From Paracoccaceae bacterium (lineage in GTDB: Bacteria; Pseudomonadota; Alphaproteobacteria; Rhodobacterales; Rhodobacteraceae), in assembly GCA_003250135.1 (NCBI GenBank), contig QKHF01000247.1, positions 1 through 7,633 of the forward strand: 7,633 nt of DNA, in the 5' to 3' direction. How positions within the stretch are numbered: position 1 is the first letter of the stretch; the number at the start of each line of letters is the position of its first letter. The notes below the pieces were generated by a model. That model had not been told where the DNA came from, did no database searches, and saw only the letters and a program-made list of their open reading frames with translations. Below are positions 6,308-7,633 of this stretch, piece by piece. Position numbers and translations under genes: made by a program.

Positions 6308-6329
6308 ATCCCGCCCCTCCGCGGCGAAC

Positions 6330-6354
6330 CACGGCCCGATTCGCTCGGGCCGTG
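6330..6354 (-). terminator. Probable intrinsic terminator after metZ
   Basis: CACGGCCCGA (6330-6339) and TCGGGCCGTG (6345-6354) form a perfect 10-bp stem with loop TTCGC on the plus strand (GCGAA on the minus-strand RNA). It begins 30 bases after the metZ stop. On the minus-strand RNA the stem is followed by GUUCGCC, so there is no real U run. Position and stability argue for a terminator or 3' end stabiliser. Confidence 0.55.
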
Positions 6355-6384
6355 AGACCATTAAGCTCTATTAACGGACAGTAT

Positions 6385-7581
6385 TCAACCCATAGATGTA
6401 TTTAATGCGTTTATCACATCTTCGGAGAGATCATCGGGATCCTCCAGACCCACCGACAGCCGCACCAGACCCGGCGTGATGCCCAGCCCCAGCCGCTGTT
6501 CCTCGGTCAGCCGCTGATGCGTGGTCGTGGTCGGATGCGTCACGATGCTCTTGGCGTCGCCCAGATTGTTCGAGATGCAGACGATCTGAAGCGCATTCTG
6601 GAACCGGAACGCCGCCGCCTGCCCGCCCTCGATTTCGAACGCGATCACCGTGCCGCCCAACTCCATCTGCTTTTTCGCAAGTTCGTGTTGCGGATGGTCG
6701 GCGCGGCCGGGATAGAGGACGCGGGTCACAGCCGGATGCCCGGCTATCACATCGGCCAGCTTCGCCGCGCTTTCCGCCTGCGCCCGGCACCTGAGGTCCA
6801 GCGTCTCCAGCCCCTTCAACATGACCCAGGCGTTGAACGGGCTCAGCGCCCCGCCGGTATGCTTCAGGTAGGGCTCGAATTCGCCGCGAATAAACTTCTC
6901 GGTTCCCAGCACGACGCCGCCCAGACAGCGCCCCTGACCGTCGATATGCTTGGTCGCCGAATAGACGACGACGTCGGCGCCCAGCTCCAGCGGCCGCTGG
7001 AAGACAGGGGTTGCGAACACGTTGTCCACCACCAGCCGCGCGCCGCCCGCATGGACGATCTCCGCGACCGACTCGACGTCGATGATCTCCAGCGTCGGGT
7101 TCGATGGCGTCTCGAGGAACGCCAGCTTGGTATTCGGCTTCATCGCCGCGCGCCACTGGTCCAGATCGAGGCCGTCGACGAAAGTCACCTCGACGCCGAA
7201 GCGGGGCAGCAGATCCTCGACGATGTAGAGGCAGGAGCCGAACAGCGCCCGGGCCGAGACCACGTGATCCCCGGCGCGAAGCTGGCAGAACAGCGCCGCG
7301 TTCACCGCCGCCATCCCCGAGGCGGTGGCGAAGGCGTCCTCCGCGCCTTCCAGCGCGCAGATCCGGTCCTCGAACATCTTGACCGTCGGGTTGCCGTAGC
7401 GGGCGTAGATGAAGCCCTCGGTCTCGAACTCGCCTTTGAAGCGGGCCTCGGCGGTCTCGGCGTCCGGGTACTTGAAGCCCTGGGTCAGAAACATCGCCTC
7501 GGACAACTCGCCGTACTGGCTGCGGCGGGCGCCGCCATGGACCAACCGCGTTCTGGGCCGTCTGGAGCGAATATCTGTCAT
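6385..7581 (-). CDS. metZ: O-succinylhomoserine sulfhydrylase (PLP enzyme)
   Basis: A cytosolic PLP enzyme of the Cys/Met metabolism (gamma) family that makes homocysteine from O-succinylhomoserine and sulfide in methionine synthesis. From ATG 7581 it has 398 residues, the usual size. Blocks seen: LVHGGARRSQYGE (13-25), IYARYGNPT (58-66, contacting the cofactor of the neighbouring subunit), ASGMAA (87-92), ETPSNPTLE (157-165), VVDN with PLP-ring Asp186, SATKHIDGQGRCLGG (208-222) with the Schiff-base Lys211, and GLVRLSVGLED (371-381) with the substrate-carboxylate Arg374. HIDGQGR after the lysine favours MetZ over cystathionine gamma-synthase. A GTG at 7590 would add three residues. ATG 7581 is preferred because a hairpin at 7590-7604 would bring GAGGGAG near it. 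The last dozen codons are AT-rich. A terminator-like hairpin follows. No complete riboswitch is visible upstream, but the window ends 52 bases before this start. Confidence 0.95.
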   Translation of the reverse strand: MTDIRSRRPRTRLVHGGARRSQYGELSEAMFLTQGFKYPDAETAEARFKGEFETEGFIYARYGNPTVKMFEDRICALEGAEDAFATASGMAAVNAALFCQLRAGDHVVSARALFGSCLYIVEDLLPRFGVEVTFVDGLDLDQWRAAMKPNTKLAFLETPSNPTLEIIDVESVAEIVHAGGARLVVDNVFATPVFQRPLELGADVVVYSATKHIDGQGRCLGGVVLGTEKFIRGEFEPYLKHTGGALSPFNAWVMLKGLETLDLRCRAQAESAAKLADVIAGHPAVTRVLYPGRADHPQHELAKKQMELGGTVIAFEIEGGQAAAFRFQNALQIVCISNNLGDAKSIVTHPTTTTHQRLTEEQRLGLGITPGLVRLSVGLEDPDDLSEDVINALNTSMG

Positions 7582-7589
7582 GTCGTTCA

Positions 7590-7604
7590 CGGGGCGCAGC
7601 CCCG
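7590..7604 (-). promoter_or_regulatory. Hairpin between metZ ribosome-binding site and ATG
   Basis: CGGGGC (7590-7595) and GCCCCG (7599-7604) form a 6-bp GC stem with a three-base loop. On the minus-strand RNA it separates GAGGGAG (7605-7611) from the ATG at 7581. Unfolded, that purine block is 23 bases from the ATG and 14 from the GTG at 7590, both too far. Folded, the effective distance to the ATG becomes about 8 bases, and the first base of the GTG is buried in the stem. The pairing is seen; its effect on translation is inference. Confidence 0.45.
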
Positions 7605-7617
7605 CTCCCTCGCCACG

Positions 7618-7633
7618 AAAAAAGCCCCGACCA
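7618..7633 (-). terminator. Right half of a probable terminator upstream of metZ, cut by window edge
   Basis: On the minus strand the window begins TGGTCGGGGC followed by six T (7623-7618). A GC-rich arm running straight into a T run is the 3' half of a typical intrinsic terminator; the matching arm GCCCCGACC would lie just beyond position 7633. On the plus strand the run of A before the arm means it could act in both directions. It most likely ends the gene upstream of metZ, but could instead be an attenuator in the metZ leader. Confidence 0.5.

Noticed and set aside
6118..6405. A 95-codon plus-strand frame in the metZ-folE gap
   Set aside because: It starts inside folE, crosses both hairpins and ends within metZ, with no ribosome-binding site and no recognisable sequence.
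7582..7633. SAM-II or other SAM riboswitch in the metZ leader
   Set aside because: The visible 52 bases lack the SAM-II pseudoknot consensus. More sequence upstream would be needed, so it is unproven rather than excluded.

Overview
The window looks like ordinary chromosome from a GC-rich Alphaproteobacterium. The evidence is strong G/C preference at third codon positions, a MetZ-type O-succinylhomoserine sulfhydrylase, a PotD-like binding protein and a BigR/SqrR-like ArsR regulator. Genus cannot be fixed from the sequence alone; Rhodobacterales or a relative is a guess. I see no phage, transposon, CRISPR array, tRNA or rRNA.

Layout. Positions 1-1052 (minus) hold most of a periplasmic ABC-transporter binding protein of the spermidine/putrescine (PotD) type, cut by the window edge. 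A 176-base divergent promoter region separates it from a LysR-type regulator (1229-2137, plus), which is the natural candidate to control the transporter. After a 133-base gap with an AT-rich palindrome comes a small ArsR-family repressor (2271-2654, plus) that contains no cysteine. It converges, with only 21 bases between stop codons, on a minus-strand pair read as APC-family permease (4165-5394) then TrkH potassium channel subunit (2676-4124), 40 bases apart. Upstream of these on the same strand are folE, GTP cyclohydrolase I (5494-6129), and metZ (6385-7581). Hairpins that could be terminators lie after folE (5451-5471) and after metZ (6330-6354), so folE and metZ are probably separate transcription units from each other and from the permease/trkH pair. 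The 255 bases between metZ and folE contain a possible 36-residue small ORF ending 15 bases before the folE start.

How the genes work together. They do not form one pathway. They are housekeeping or transport functions: amine or other organic solute uptake, K+ uptake, probable amino-acid transport, the first step of tetrahydrofolate synthesis, and homocysteine synthesis by direct sulfhydrylation. The points of most interest are at the regulatory level: a cysteine-free BigR-like ArsR with a neat operator and apparently no leader, the small ORF in front of folE, a hairpin that may bring the metZ ribosome-binding site close to its start, and an extra segment of about 45 residues in the binding protein. 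I did not find convincing evidence of a wholly new system.
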